Assembly (NCBI RefSeq): GCF_003050905.1
Contig: NZ_QAOT01000016.1
Length of the DNA: 64,000 nt
Reading direction: 5' to 3' (one strand)
Source: Cereibacter_A azotoformans
GTDB taxonomy: Bacteria > Pseudomonadota > Alphaproteobacteria > Rhodobacterales > Rhodobacteraceae
The notes beneath the pieces are model-generated. The model saw only the letters and a list, made by a program, of their open reading frames with translations, was not told the DNA's origin and made no database searches. The position numbers and the translations under genes were made by a program. The stretch's first letter is position 1. Each line of letters begins with the position of its first letter. This document shows positions 27,543 through 35,884 of this stretch, piece after piece.

Positions 27543-28910
27543 TCAGGCGACCTCTGCGAAGACCTGTTTCAGCGCGGCGCCCAGCTTGTCGAACATCTCG
27601 TCCATCTGCGCCTCCGTCATGATGAAGGGCGGGCAGAGCACGATCGACTGGCCCAGCGGCCGGCAGATCAGCCCGTGATCGGTGCAGGTGTTGGCGATCC
27701 GCTCCGACACCGAGAGGTCGCCGGGGAAGGGGGTCTTGGTGGCCTTGTCCTTCACCGCCTCAAGCGCCCCCATCAGACCCTTGCCGCGCCACTCGCCGAT
27801 GTTCGGATGTTCGGCCAGATGGGCCAGCCCCGCCTCGAACTTCGGCGTCAGCCGCTTCACATTCTCGGCCAGCCCCTCGTTCATCACCACGTCTATGGCC
27901 TTGAGCGCGATGGCGCAGCCCACCGGATGGCCCGAGGCGGTGAAGCCGTGCGGGAACTCCTCGACCGCCTCGGCGGCCGCCTGCACCCGATCCGACAGCT
28001 CCGCCCCAAGGATCACCGCTCCCATCGGGAAGAAGCCCGCGGTGATGTTCTTCGAGCTGATGATCGCGTCCGGCACGAAGTCGTAGGTCTGGCAGCCCCA
28101 GGTGTTGCCGGTCCGCCCGAAGCCGCAGATCACCTCGTCCGCGATCAGAGGGATGCCGTAGCGCTTCAGGACCGGCTGGATGGCCTGGAAATAGCCCTCC
28201 GACGGCGGGATCACCCCGCCGGCACCCATCACGGGCTCGGCGAAGAAGCCCGCGATCGTCTCCGGCCCCTCCTTGATGATGGTGGCTTCAAGTTCCCGCG
28301 CGAGGCGCTGGGTGAAGGCGGCCTCGCTCTCCCCCTCCTGGCCGAAGCGCCAGTAGTGCGGGCAGCCCACATGGATGAAGCCCGGCAGCGGCAGGCCGAA
28401 CAGGCTGTTGTAGGGCTTGCCGGTCATCGAGGCCGAGACGGCGGTGACGCCGTGATAGCTGTTCACGCGGGTGATGATCTTGCGCCGCTCGGGATGCCCT
28501 TCGGCCGCCCCGAGGAACCACAGGATCTTGACCATCGTGTCGTTCGCCTCGGAGCCCGAGTTGGTGTAGAACACCCGGCCGCGGTCGAAGGGCGAGACCT
28601 CCACGAGCTTCTCCGACAGCATCACGGTCTGGTCCGACATCCGCCCGAAGAAGGCGTGATAGCCCGGAAAGCGGTCATACTGCGCCTTGGCGGCCTCGAT
28701 CAGACCCGGATGGTCGAACCCGGCCACCATGTTCCAAAGCCCCGAATTGGCATCCAGATAGGCGCGCCCGTGAACGTCGTAAACGTAGGGCCCCGTGCCA
28801 TGCGTCAGCACCACAGCGCCGCGCCGGTGCACCGAAGGCAGGTCAGTGAAACCGTAGAGGGAGAAGGCGTCGGCCCGCGACTCCCAGGAATTTGGCGCAT
28901 CGTCACGCAT
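27543..28910 (-). CDS. class III omega-aminotransferase (polyamine/beta-alanine type)
   Basis: A PLP enzyme that moves an amino group from a terminal amine to pyruvate or 2-oxoglutarate. The 455-residue protein shows the class III motifs: NSGSEANDTMVKILWF (cofactor phosphate cup), SYHGVTAVSASMTG, LIADEVICGFGRTG (Asp for PLP ring nitrogen) and SSKNITAGFFPMGAV with the PLP lysine near residue 285. It resembles putrescine/omega-amino acid transaminases of the SpuC/omega-TA group. GAGGAG precedes the ATG. In this strand order it would be the last gene of the amine catabolic cluster, but transposase debris separates it from the FAD oxidoreductase, so it may need its own promoter. Confidence 0.88.
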   Translation of the reverse strand: MRDDAPNSWESRADAFSLYGFTDLPSVHRRGAVVLTHGTGPYVYDVHGRAYLDANSGLWNMVAGFDHPGLIEAAKAQYDRFPGYHAFFGRMSDQTVMLSEKLVEVSPFDRGRVFYTNSGSEANDTMVKILWFLGAAEGHPERRKIITRVNSYHGVTAVSASMTGKPYNSLFGLPLPGFIHVGCPHYWRFGQEGESEAAFTQRLARELEATIIKEGPETIAGFFAEPVMGAGGVIPPSEGYFQAIQPVLKRYGIPLIADEVICGFGRTGNTWGCQTYDFVPDAIISSKNITAGFFPMGAVILGAELSDRVQAAAEAVEEFPHGFTASGHPVGCAIALKAIDVVMNEGLAENVKRLTPKFEAGLAHLAEHPNIGEWRGKGLMGALEAVKDKATKTPFPGDLSVSERIANTCTDHGLICRPLGQSIVLCPPFIMTEAQMDEMFDKLGAALKQVFAEVA

Positions 28911-29015
28911 GATCGGCTCCTCGTATTGGGTTGGGGCACAGGCTAGCGACGCGCCGGCAGAGGTTCAACACCCGCCGCCGATCCTTCGACAGGAACCGGC
29001 CGTTCTGTCTTTCAC

Positions 29016-29198
29016 TTACCCACAAGTGTTCTGCTCTGGTTGGGCTGCAGCCTCGAAACCGATGACGAGGTCGGCGAGGCGGGAGAAGCCTCGCCAGAGG
29101 ATGATGGCTCCGGGCGGCGCGTCGTGTTTTCGGGCAAGGTATCCGCCGAGGCGGGCGACGGCGACGATGTAGAAGTCGAGGTCTGGCCGGATCGGGGC
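29016..29198 (-). pseudogene. IS4-family (Tn5-like) transposase, C-terminal remnant
   Basis: The minus strand encodes 60 residues ending at TAA 29018-29016, including YIVAVARLGGYLARKHDAPP and ILWRGFSRLADLVIGFEA. This RLGG..L....PPG...LWRG..RL.D pattern is the C-terminal (Tn5-type dimerisation) end of IS4-family transposases. Upstream in frame a TGA (29201-29199) ends any continuity, and the catalytic DDE part is absent, so this is a dead fragment. Confidence 0.65.
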
Positions 29199-29457
29199 TC
29201 AGGCGCGATGCGGTCCTGTCTGGAGGGCCCCTGAGGCGCAAGCCGGGAAACTGACGAGCCCATGCCGAAAGCAGTCTTGTCTACGGCCCATGTGTGCGGT
29301 CGCCCGCTGGCCCGGATGAAGTCCGCGGATCAGGTCCCATTCAAAGTACGCGCTGTAGGTGGCGCCTTGACCCCGTGGCGTGTCCTGATCCCCGGTTCGA
29401 CCGGTTTGTCAACTTTCCTCAGTCTTCACGCATTCGCGTCCGCAGCCCGTCAGCCCC
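29199..29457. other. unassigned sequence between two transposase fragments
   Basis: No gene or domain is recognised on either strand. The minus-strand frame containing YFEWDLIRGLHPGQ is open for about 50 codons but has no recognisable start or family. It is probably debris of the insertion events on both sides. Confidence 0.4.
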
Positions 29458-30247
29458 TCAAGGAGCCGGAGCCGCGTGGATCTCGTTGCGGCGCAGGAGC
29501 GCCCAGGCGTTGCGCGCGGTCTTGTTCGCCTGGGCGACGGCGACGACCCTCGGGCGCTTGCGCTCCTTGAGCAGCAAGAGCCACGCCTTGCCCGGATCGC
29601 CCTGGCGCGTGAACCGCAGCGCGGCGCTTGCCCCGGAAACCAGGAGGCGCCGGATGTATCCGTCGCGCTGCTTGCTGATCCCGGTCTGGCGGCCCTTGCC
29701 GCGGCTGGAATGCGCTCTCGGTGTCAGCCCGAGCCATGGTGAGCGGGATCAGGCAAGCTTCCAGTGGACGCTTGCCCCCGCGAACAACTGGCGGGCAGAG
29801 CGGAAGAGGCTCGCGTCCGGCACGTTCGCCGCAATAGCGCTGGCGGTGATCGGGCCGATGCCGGAGATGGTGGCGAGCCGACGGCTGGCGTCGCTGGTCC
29901 GGTGCCAGTCCAGGATCCGGCGCTCGAGGCGATCCACCTCGTCCGCCAGACCTTCGGCTCGGGTGATCCGGGCGGTCAGTGCGGCAACGGCATGATCCGA
30001 CAGGCTGTCTAGGACGGAGCCGAACCGGGCTTTCAGCTGGTTCAGCCCCTCCGGCCCCTGTGCCGCCACCAGGCCCAGTTCGGCCAGATGCGCCCGCAGC
30101 GCGTTCGTCAGCATCGTCCGCTGGCGCACCAGAAGCTCGCGCGCCTTGTGCAGCATCAGCACCGCCTGCTGATTCTCGGTCTTCACCGCGACGAACCGCA
30201 TGGTCGGCCGCGTGACCGCTTCGCAAGTGGCCTCGGCAACATGCCTC
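29458..30247 (-). pseudogene. IS110-family transposase remnant (5' truncated, internal stop)
   Basis: The upstream 170 codons (30261-29749) match the IS110 pattern ARELLVRQRTMLTNALRAHL and TSDASRRLATISGIGPITAS, the Transposase_20 region. After an in-frame TGA at 29751-29749, the same frame continues with PWLGLTPRAHSSRGKGRQTG, YIRRLLVSGASAALRF and RNAWALLRRNEIHAAPAP, the normal IS110 C-terminus, to the stop at 29460-29458. About 16 codons of foreign sequence with the stop interrupt the RQ..WLGLTP junction. The N-terminal RuvC-like DEDD catalytic domain is missing, and the 5' end abuts a palindromic repeat at 30248. It cannot be active. Confidence 0.85.
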
Positions 30248-30300
30248 TCATTCTGGCTCAAATATCCTCGGGGGTCCGGGGGCAGACAGCCCCCGGCGGC
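30248..30300 (-). repeat. dispersed palindromic repeat, copy 3 (inverted orientation)
   Basis: Read on the minus strand: stem CCGGGGGC-TGTCT-GCCCCCGG, then ACCCCCGAGGATATTTGAGCC and AGAATGA. It lies 18 bases beyond the FAD oxidoreductase stop and directly against the truncated IS110 end. It could act as 3' hairpin of the upstream polycistron. Confidence 0.8.
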
Positions 30301-30318
30301 TCCCGCTGGCGCCGCGCT

Positions 30319-31620
30319 TCAGATCCCCAGCCGATCGCGGAGGGAATACCAGGTCATCGCCAGCACCAGCATCGGCCAGCGCAGCGCAGCGCCGCCGGGA
30401 AAGCGGGGCTGCGGCAAGCCTGTCATCAGATCGAACCGCTCGGCCTGACCTGCCACCGCTTCCGCAATCAGCCGCCCTGCGAGCGTCGCCATCGCCACCC
30501 CGTGTCCCGAATAGCCCGAGGCTGACAGGATGTTGGGTGTCACCCGCGTGAAGCAGGGCAGCCGGTTCATGGTAATGGCGAGCGTGCCGCCCCACGCATG
30601 GGTGATCCGCACGTCGCGCAGCTGCGGATAGACCTCGAGCATGGGCTTCCGCACGGTCCGCTCGATGTCGGGGAAGCGGTATCCGTAGCTCTCGCCGCCG
30701 CCGAAGAGCAGTCGCCCGTCCTCGGACAGCCGCCAGTAGTTCACGACGAAGCGCGTGTCCGCCACCGCCACGGGTTCCGACAGAACCTCGGCCGCGAGGG
30801 AGCCCAGCGGTTCCGTCGTCAGGATGAAGTTGTTGATCGGCATCACGCGGGCCGCGACGGAGGGTTCGAGACTGCCCAGGTAGCCGTTCGCGGCCAGCAC
30901 GACCTGGGCGGCGCGCACGCGCCCCGCGGCGGTCTCGACCACAGGCTCGGCGCCATGAAGGACCCGCGTCACCGGGCTCCGCTCGCAGATCCGCACGCCC
31001 GCCGCAACGCAGGCGCGGGCCAGGCCGATGGCGTAGTTCAGCGGATGGAGATGGCCGGCCCCGCGGTCGATGTCCCCGCCGACATAGGCTTCCGAGCCGA
31101 TCAGGCGGCGGATCCCGTCCCGGTCGAGCGGCTCGATCCGGTCATAGCCGTAGTCGCGCGCAAGCTTCTCGGCATAAGCGTGAGCGTGGGCCACCTCCGA
31201 GGACTTGCGGCAGGCGTGGGCAATGCCCGGATGGAAGCTGACCGGCATGTCGTGGCGGAGGATCAGATCGCGGACCAGCGCCTTGGCTTCCTCGCCCAGA
31301 TCCCAGAGCTTCCGCGCATCGTCGAGGCCCACCATCGCCTCAAGCTCGTCCTGCCCGAGCCGCTGGCCCGAGCCCACCTGCCCGCCGTTGCGCCCCGAGG
31401 CGCCAAAGCCCACCCGATGCGCCTCGAGCAGAACCACCGAATAGCCGCGCTCGGCCAGATGCAGCGCGGCCGAGAGGCCCGTATATCCGGCCCCCACGAC
31501 GCAGACATCGGCCCGCACCTCGCCCTCCAACGCGGGGAAGGGGGCAAGATCGGCCGCGGTGGCCGCATACCAGGAGCGGGGATATTCCCCCGGCCGGTCG
31601 TTGGCATAGAGCAGGTTCAT
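30319..31620 (-). CDS. FAD-dependent amine oxidoreductase (PuuB-like, DAO family)
   Basis: The 433-residue flavoprotein starts with the FAD Rossmann motif VCVVGAGYTGLSAALHLAER (residues 39-58), followed by VVLLEA and GFGASGRNGGQVGSG, and has the late GYSGHGVAMATLAGRLIAEA of DadA/GlyOx-type oxidases. PuuB, which oxidises gamma-glutamylputrescine, is the closest named relative by pattern. The ATG at 31620 overlaps the stop of the upstream glutamine-synthetase-like gene (ATGA); the longer frame is rejected. Position between the ligases and the aminotransferase supports oxidation of a glutamylated amine (inference). Confidence 0.85.
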   Translation of the reverse strand: MNLLYANDRPGEYPRSWYAATAADLAPFPALEGEVRADVCVVGAGYTGLSAALHLAERGYSVVLLEAHRVGFGASGRNGGQVGSGQRLGQDELEAMVGLDDARKLWDLGEEAKALVRDLILRHDMPVSFHPGIAHACRKSSEVAHAHAYAEKLARDYGYDRIEPLDRDGIRRLIGSEAYVGGDIDRGAGHLHPLNYAIGLARACVAAGVRICERSPVTRVLHGAEPVVETAAGRVRAAQVVLAANGYLGSLEPSVAARVMPINNFILTTEPLGSLAAEVLSEPVAVADTRFVVNYWRLSEDGRLLFGGGESYGYRFPDIERTVRKPMLEVYPQLRDVRITHAWGGTLAITMNRLPCFTRVTPNILSASGYSGHGVAMATLAGRLIAEAVAGQAERFDLMTGLPQPRFPGGAALRWPMLVLAMTWYSLRDRLGI

Positions 31621-32972
31621 ACGTTCAGCAGCAGATGCTCGCGCTCCCACGGGCTGATGACCTGCAGGAACTCCTTGTATTCGTTGCGCTTGACCGCGTC
31701 ATAGACGCCGCAGAACTCGTGCCCCAGCACGTCGCGGAGCGCCGCGTTCTCCTCGAGCAGGTCGAGCGCATCGCCGAGGTTGTAGGGCAGGTCCGTCTCG
31801 GACATGTAGGCGTCGCCCGTGCATTCGGGGCGCGGCATCTTCCGCTCCTTCAGCCCGAGGTAGCCGCAGGCCAGCGAGGCCGCGAGGCCCAGATAGGGGT
31901 TGCAGTCCATCCCCGCGAGCCGGTTTTCAAGCCGGCGCGCCTCGGGCCCCGAGATCGGCACGCGCAGTCCGGTGGTGCGGTTGTCGCGGCCCCACTCGAG
32001 GTTGATGGGCGCCGCGAAGTCCGGGACATAGCGGCGGTAGCTGTTGACGTAGGGCGCAAGCAGGGCCACCGCGGCGGGCAGATGGGTCTGCATCCCGGCG
32101 ATGAAATGGAGGAAGGCCTCGGCCTCGCCCCCCTTGGCGTCCGAGAAGATGTTGAGGTTCGTCCCGGTCTCGACCACGGAATGATGGATATGCATGGCCG
32201 AGCCGGGCTCGCCCTCGATGGGCTTGGCCATGAAGGTGGCGAAGCAGTCGTGCCGCAGCGCCGCCTCGCGGATCAGCCGCTTGAAGAAGAAGATCTGGTC
32301 GGCCAGCGCGACCGGATCGCCGTGGGCGAGGTTGATCTCGACCTGACCCGCGCCGCCTTCCTGAAGGATCCCGTCGATCTCGAAGCCCTGCGCCTCGGCA
32401 AAGTCATAGATGTCGTCGATCACCTTGCCGTATTCATCCACGGCGGACATGGAATAGGCCTGCTTGGCCGCCGCCCGCCGGCCCGTCCGCCCCATCGGCG
32501 GCATGACGGGCATGTTCGGGTCGATGTTGCGGGCGACGAGGAAGAACTCCATTTCCGGCGCCACGATTGGCGTCCAGCCCTCGGCATTGTAGAGCTCGAC
32601 GATGCGTTTGAGCACGTTGCGCGGCGAGACGGGCACGGGATGGCCCTGCTGGTCCACCGCGTCATGGATCACCTGCAGCGTCACATCCGCCGTCCAGGGC
32701 GCGGCGGTCGCGGTCGAATAGTCAGGGATCAGGATCATGTCGGGTTCGGTGAAGGCGCCCGAGGGGTTGTCGGCCCATTCGCCGGTGATGGTCTGAAGAA
32801 AGATCGAGTTCGGCAGGAAGAAGCTCGTCTGCCGGCCGAACTTGTAGGCGGGCATGGCCTTGCCGCGCGCCACACCGGCGATGTCGGAGAGGATGCATTC
32901 CACCTCGTCCACGCGGCGGTTGCCGATGTAGGCGCGGGCGGCTTCGGGGAGACGATCGGTCCAGTCGGACAT
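31617..32972 (-). CDS. glutamine synthetase-like ligase A (gamma-glutamyl-amine synthetase type)
   Basis: A 451-residue protein of the GS fold. It has the N-terminal domain signature DIAGVARGKAMPAY, then the catalytic part with APEMEFFLV (metal Glu pair), GGAGQVEINLAHGDP, GSAMHIHHSV (the His motif of the active site) and LEWGRDNRTTGLRVP, and ends without an adenylylation Tyr loop (NLGDALDLLEENAAL). These features fit PuuA-like enzymes that glutamylate amines rather than ammonium. The start at 32972 (MSDWTD) follows the amidotransferase stop by only four bases. It is one of two such paralogues in the cluster. Confidence 0.85.
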   Translation of the reverse strand: MSDWTDRLPEAARAYIGNRRVDEVECILSDIAGVARGKAMPAYKFGRQTSFFLPNSIFLQTITGEWADNPSGAFTEPDMILIPDYSTATAAPWTADVTLQVIHDAVDQQGHPVPVSPRNVLKRIVELYNAEGWTPIVAPEMEFFLVARNIDPNMPVMPPMGRTGRRAAAKQAYSMSAVDEYGKVIDDIYDFAEAQGFEIDGILQEGGAGQVEINLAHGDPVALADQIFFFKRLIREAALRHDCFATFMAKPIEGEPGSAMHIHHSVVETGTNLNIFSDAKGGEAEAFLHFIAGMQTHLPAAVALLAPYVNSYRRYVPDFAAPINLEWGRDNRTTGLRVPISGPEARRLENRLAGMDCNPYLGLAASLACGYLGLKERKMPRPECTGDAYMSETDLPYNLGDALDLLEENAALRDVLGHEFCGVYDAVKRNEYKEFLQVISPWEREHLLLNV

Positions 32973-32976
32973 GGGT

Positions 32977-33654
32977 CTATCTTGCCTGATTGAAGAACTG
33001 GGCGATGCGGTCGGCGAGGCGGCCGGCATCGTTGGACTGGCCAAGCCGCTGCTGCGCGGCCTCGAGCCGGTCGTCGGGAATGACGCCCTTGCCGCGTGTC
33101 CGCATCAGCCCGTCGATGAAATCGTCGCGGAACTCGGGGTGGGCCTGCACCGTCAGGGCGAAGCCGGGGTAGAGCAGCGCCGCATGCGCGCAGAAATCGT
33201 TCGAGGCGATCACCTCGGCATCGGCGGGCGGCTCGATCACCTGGTCGCGGTGCCAGGCGTTCAGCACGATCCGGTCGGCGCCGAAGTCGTAGGCGGTCGG
33301 GCCCACGGCCCAGCCCTTCTCCGACCGCTCGACGCGCCCTCCGAGGGCCTGGGCGATGATCTGGTGGCCGAAGCAGATCCCCACCATCGGCACGCGCGCC
33401 GCGCGCGCCTCGCGGATGAAGGTCTCGAGCGGCGGGATGAAGGCGTGATCCTCATAGACGCCGTGGCGCGAGCCGGTGATGAGCCAGCCGTCGCATTCAG
33501 TCACGCTCGCGGGAAACTCCATGTCCATCACCCGGTAGGTGCGGAACTCGAGCCCCTTCTCGTCGAGCAGGTGCCGGAACATGTCGGGATAGTCCCCCAT
33601 CTCGCCGGAGAGGACGTCGGGCGCTTCGCCCGTCTGCAGGATGCCGATCAGCAT
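32977..33654 (-). CDS. class I glutamine amidotransferase-like hydrolase (PuuD role?)
   Basis: The 225-residue protein is a stand-alone class I GATase: nucleophile motif VGICFGHQIIAQALGG (Cys near residue 93), and a catalytic His-Glu pair in VQAHPEFRDD (near residue 172). LITGSRHGVYED is the oxyanion-hole strand. GuaA-type sequence, but without synthetase domain. In this context it could remove the glutamyl group from a gamma-glutamyl product, as PuuD does; PuuD itself belongs to the related Peptidase_C26 family, so this assignment rests on context. It sits four bases before ligase A and 60 after ligase B, with two AATTGTC repeats directly upstream. Confidence 0.8.
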   Translation of the reverse strand: MLIGILQTGEAPDVLSGEMGDYPDMFRHLLDEKGLEFRTYRVMDMEFPASVTECDGWLITGSRHGVYEDHAFIPPLETFIREARAARVPMVGICFGHQIIAQALGGRVERSEKGWAVGPTAYDFGADRIVLNAWHRDQVIEPPADAEVIASNDFCAHAALLYPGFALTVQAHPEFRDDFIDGLMRTRGKGVIPDDRLEAAQQRLGQSNDAGRLADRIAQFFNQAR

Positions 33655-33672
33655 GAATTGTCCGAAATTGTC
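33655..33672 (-). promoter_or_regulatory. tandem AATTGTC repeats upstream of the amidotransferase
   Basis: GAATTGTC (33655-33662) and AAATTGTC (33665-33672) repeat with a 10-base period, one helical turn, directly against the amidotransferase start. AAATTGTC recurs at 38374-38381 ahead of the ATPase gene of the same cluster. A shared regulator site is possible; chance or ribosome-binding context is not excluded. Confidence 0.3.
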
Positions 33673-33714
33673 TGAGCCGGAGACTAACCCCGGCCCGGGT
33701 GAGGCGGCAAGAGG

Positions 33715-35052
33715 TCACACGGTATCGAGGTAGAGCTCGACCTGTTCCTCGGGTGAGAGCTCGGCCAGGTAGTGCAGTTCCTGCCGCTTCGTCAGCACAT
33801 AGTTGCGGATCAGCTCGCGCGGAAGGATGCGCGGCAGGATGGCGGAATTTTCGAAGGCCCGGATCGCCTCTTCCCAGGTGGCGGGGATCTGGGGCAGGTC
33901 CTCGAGCGCATAGGCGTTGCCCATGATGGCCTGAGGCGGCTCTTCCTGGTCCTCGATCCCGGTCAGGGCCGCGCCGAGGATCGTGGCCACCAGCAGGTAG
34001 GGGTTCACGTCACCCCCCGCCACGCGATGCTCGATCCGCCGCGCGGCGGGATTGCCCGCGGGAATGCGGACCGCGGTGGTGCGGTTCTCGTAGCCCCAGG
34101 AGATCGCCGTCGGCGCATGCATCCCCGGCACGAGCCGGTCGTAGCTGTTGGCGTGCGGCGCAAAGACGAGCGTGCTGTCGTGCATCGCGTTCAGGCAGCC
34201 CGCCACCGCATGGCGCATCATGGCGGTGCCCGTGGGGCCGCCGCTGTCGAACACGTTGCGGCCCTGCGCGTCGAGCACCGAGAAATGCATGTGCAGCCCC
34301 GAGCCGGAATATTCCGGGTAGGGCTTGGCCATGAAGCTGGCGGCAAAGCCGTGCCGCCGCGCAAGCCCCTTGACCAGCAGCTTGAAGAGCCAGGCATCGT
34401 CGGCCGCGCGCAGTGCGTCGTCGCAATGCATCAGGTTCACCTCGAACTGGCCGAGGCCGGTCTCGGAGGTGGCGGTGTCGGCGGGAATGTCCATCTCTTC
34501 ACAGGCGTCGTAGAGGTCGGTGAAGAAGGTGTCGAAGGCGTCGAGCGCGCGGATCGAGAGCGCCTCGGCTGCCTTCCGGCGCTTGCCCGAGCGGGGCGAG
34601 GGCGGCACCTGCAGCGTCTTGCCGCTGTCGTCGATCAGGAAGAACTCCAGCTCGACCGCGACCACCGGGGTCAGTCCCCGCGCCTTGTAGCGATCAAGCA
34701 CGGCGCGCAGCGCGTGGCGCGGGTCGCCCTCGTAGGGGCGGCCGTCCTCGCGGAACATCCAGATCGGCAAGAGCGCGGTCGGCGCCTCGAGCCAGGGCAT
34801 CGGCATGAAGCCGCGCTCGGTCGGGCGCAGGATGCCGTCGGCGTCGCCCTGCTCGAACACCAGCGGGCTGTCGTCGATGTCCTCGCCCCAGATGTCGAGG
34901 TTCAGCACCGAGAACGGAAAACGCGTCCCGTCCTTCACCACCTTGTCGGCGAAGCGGGCGGGGATGCGCTTGCCGCGCGCCTGCCCGTTGAGATCCGCGG
35001 CCGCGACACGGATCGTGCGGACCTGGGGGTGCTTTCTCAGCCAGTCTTTCAT
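33715..35052 (-). CDS. glutamine synthetase-like ligase B (gamma-glutamyl-amine synthetase type)
   Basis: The 445-residue second GS-fold protein has AAADLNGQARGKRIPARF at the N-terminus, VELEFFLID, GLGQFEVNLMHCDD, GSGLHMHFSVLD and ISWGYENRTTAVRIPAGN, then GGDVNPYLLVATILGAAL. It is clearly a distant paralogue of ligase A, so the two may glutamylate different amines or form one hetero-oligomer. The ATG at 35052 has AGGTGA four bases upstream; a GTG just before it would sit on that site. It starts four bases after the permease stop, so transport and ligation are co-expressed. Confidence 0.85.
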   Translation of the reverse strand: MKDWLRKHPQVRTIRVAAADLNGQARGKRIPARFADKVVKDGTRFPFSVLNLDIWGEDIDDSPLVFEQGDADGILRPTERGFMPMPWLEAPTALLPIWMFREDGRPYEGDPRHALRAVLDRYKARGLTPVVAVELEFFLIDDSGKTLQVPPSPRSGKRRKAAEALSIRALDAFDTFFTDLYDACEEMDIPADTATSETGLGQFEVNLMHCDDALRAADDAWLFKLLVKGLARRHGFAASFMAKPYPEYSGSGLHMHFSVLDAQGRNVFDSGGPTGTAMMRHAVAGCLNAMHDSTLVFAPHANSYDRLVPGMHAPTAISWGYENRTTAVRIPAGNPAARRIEHRVAGGDVNPYLLVATILGAALTGIEDQEEPPQAIMGNAYALEDLPQIPATWEEAIRAFENSAILPRILPRELIRNYVLTKRQELHYLAELSPEEQVELYLDTV

Positions 35053-35056
35053 CACG

Positions 35057-35884
35057 TCACCTGATGATCTGCGGCCTGACCCTCAGGCGCGGCCTGCGGG
35101 CCGCGGGAACGTGGCGGTTCAGCCTCCGGTTCATCAGCCCGAAGAGCCAGATCACGAGAAGAGTGAGGCAGATGAAATAGAAGGCCACGATGGGGTAAGG
35201 CACGAACGGGTTGAAGGTCTTGTCGGCGAAATATTTGGCGTAGTAGAGGGCGTCGCCGCGCTGCTGGAAGGCCGGAAAGCCCGAGAAGAAGACGAGCGTG
35301 GTGGCGTGGAACAGGAAGATCGCCTCGTTGGTGTAGGCGGGCCAGGCAAGGCGCAGCATGGTGGGCCACTGGATGCGGCGGAACTTCTTCCAGCCCGACA
35401 GGCCGTAGGCGTCGGCCGCCTCGAGATCGCCCTTCGGGATCGCCATCAGCGCGCCGTGGAAGATCTCGGCCGAATAGGCGGCCGTGTTCAGGAACAGCAC
35501 GATCAGCGCCCCCGCCCAGGCGCGGGTCAACCAGCCGGTCTCGACCGTGAGGCCGAAGATGTCTATGCCCGCCCGCGGCAGCAGAACCAGCGCCTCGTAG
35601 GCCAGGAAGAACTGGATGAAGAGGGGCGAGCCGCGGAAGAGGAAAATGAACCATTCCGCGGGCTTGCGGACGACGGGCGAGGGGGCGGCCTTGGCCATGG
35701 CCAGCGCGTTGGCGAGGAAGAAGCCCGCCGCCAGCGCCAGCACCCCGAAATAGATGTTCCAGATCATGCCCGAGCCGATCAGCGTGAACTGCTGGCAGAG
35801 CGTGAAGTCGCTGCGCGGCAACAGCCGCTCGCCCATGCCCAGCGAGCGGAGGCCGTAATCGGCGATCGTTTCGATGCAACTCAT
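35057..35884 (-). CDS. polar amino acid/amine ABC transporter permease (HisM-like)
   Basis: The 275-residue inner-membrane protein has the HEQRo (His/Glu/Gln/Arg/opine) permease pattern. There are about five membrane segments, and the EAA loop AIPKGDLEAADAYGLSGWKK (about residues 148-167) contacts the ATPase. AYSAEIFHGALMAIPKG precedes it. The start at 35884 overlaps the stop of the first permease (ATGA). Paired with the next permease it would form the heterodimeric channel. Confidence 0.9.
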   Translation of the reverse strand: MSCIETIADYGLRSLGMGERLLPRSDFTLCQQFTLIGSGMIWNIYFGVLALAAGFFLANALAMAKAAPSPVVRKPAEWFIFLFRGSPLFIQFFLAYEALVLLPRAGIDIFGLTVETGWLTRAWAGALIVLFLNTAAYSAEIFHGALMAIPKGDLEAADAYGLSGWKKFRRIQWPTMLRLAWPAYTNEAIFLFHATTLVFFSGFPAFQQRGDALYYAKYFADKTFNPFVPYPIVAFYFICLTLLVIWLFGLMNRRLNRHVPAARRPRLRVRPQIIR

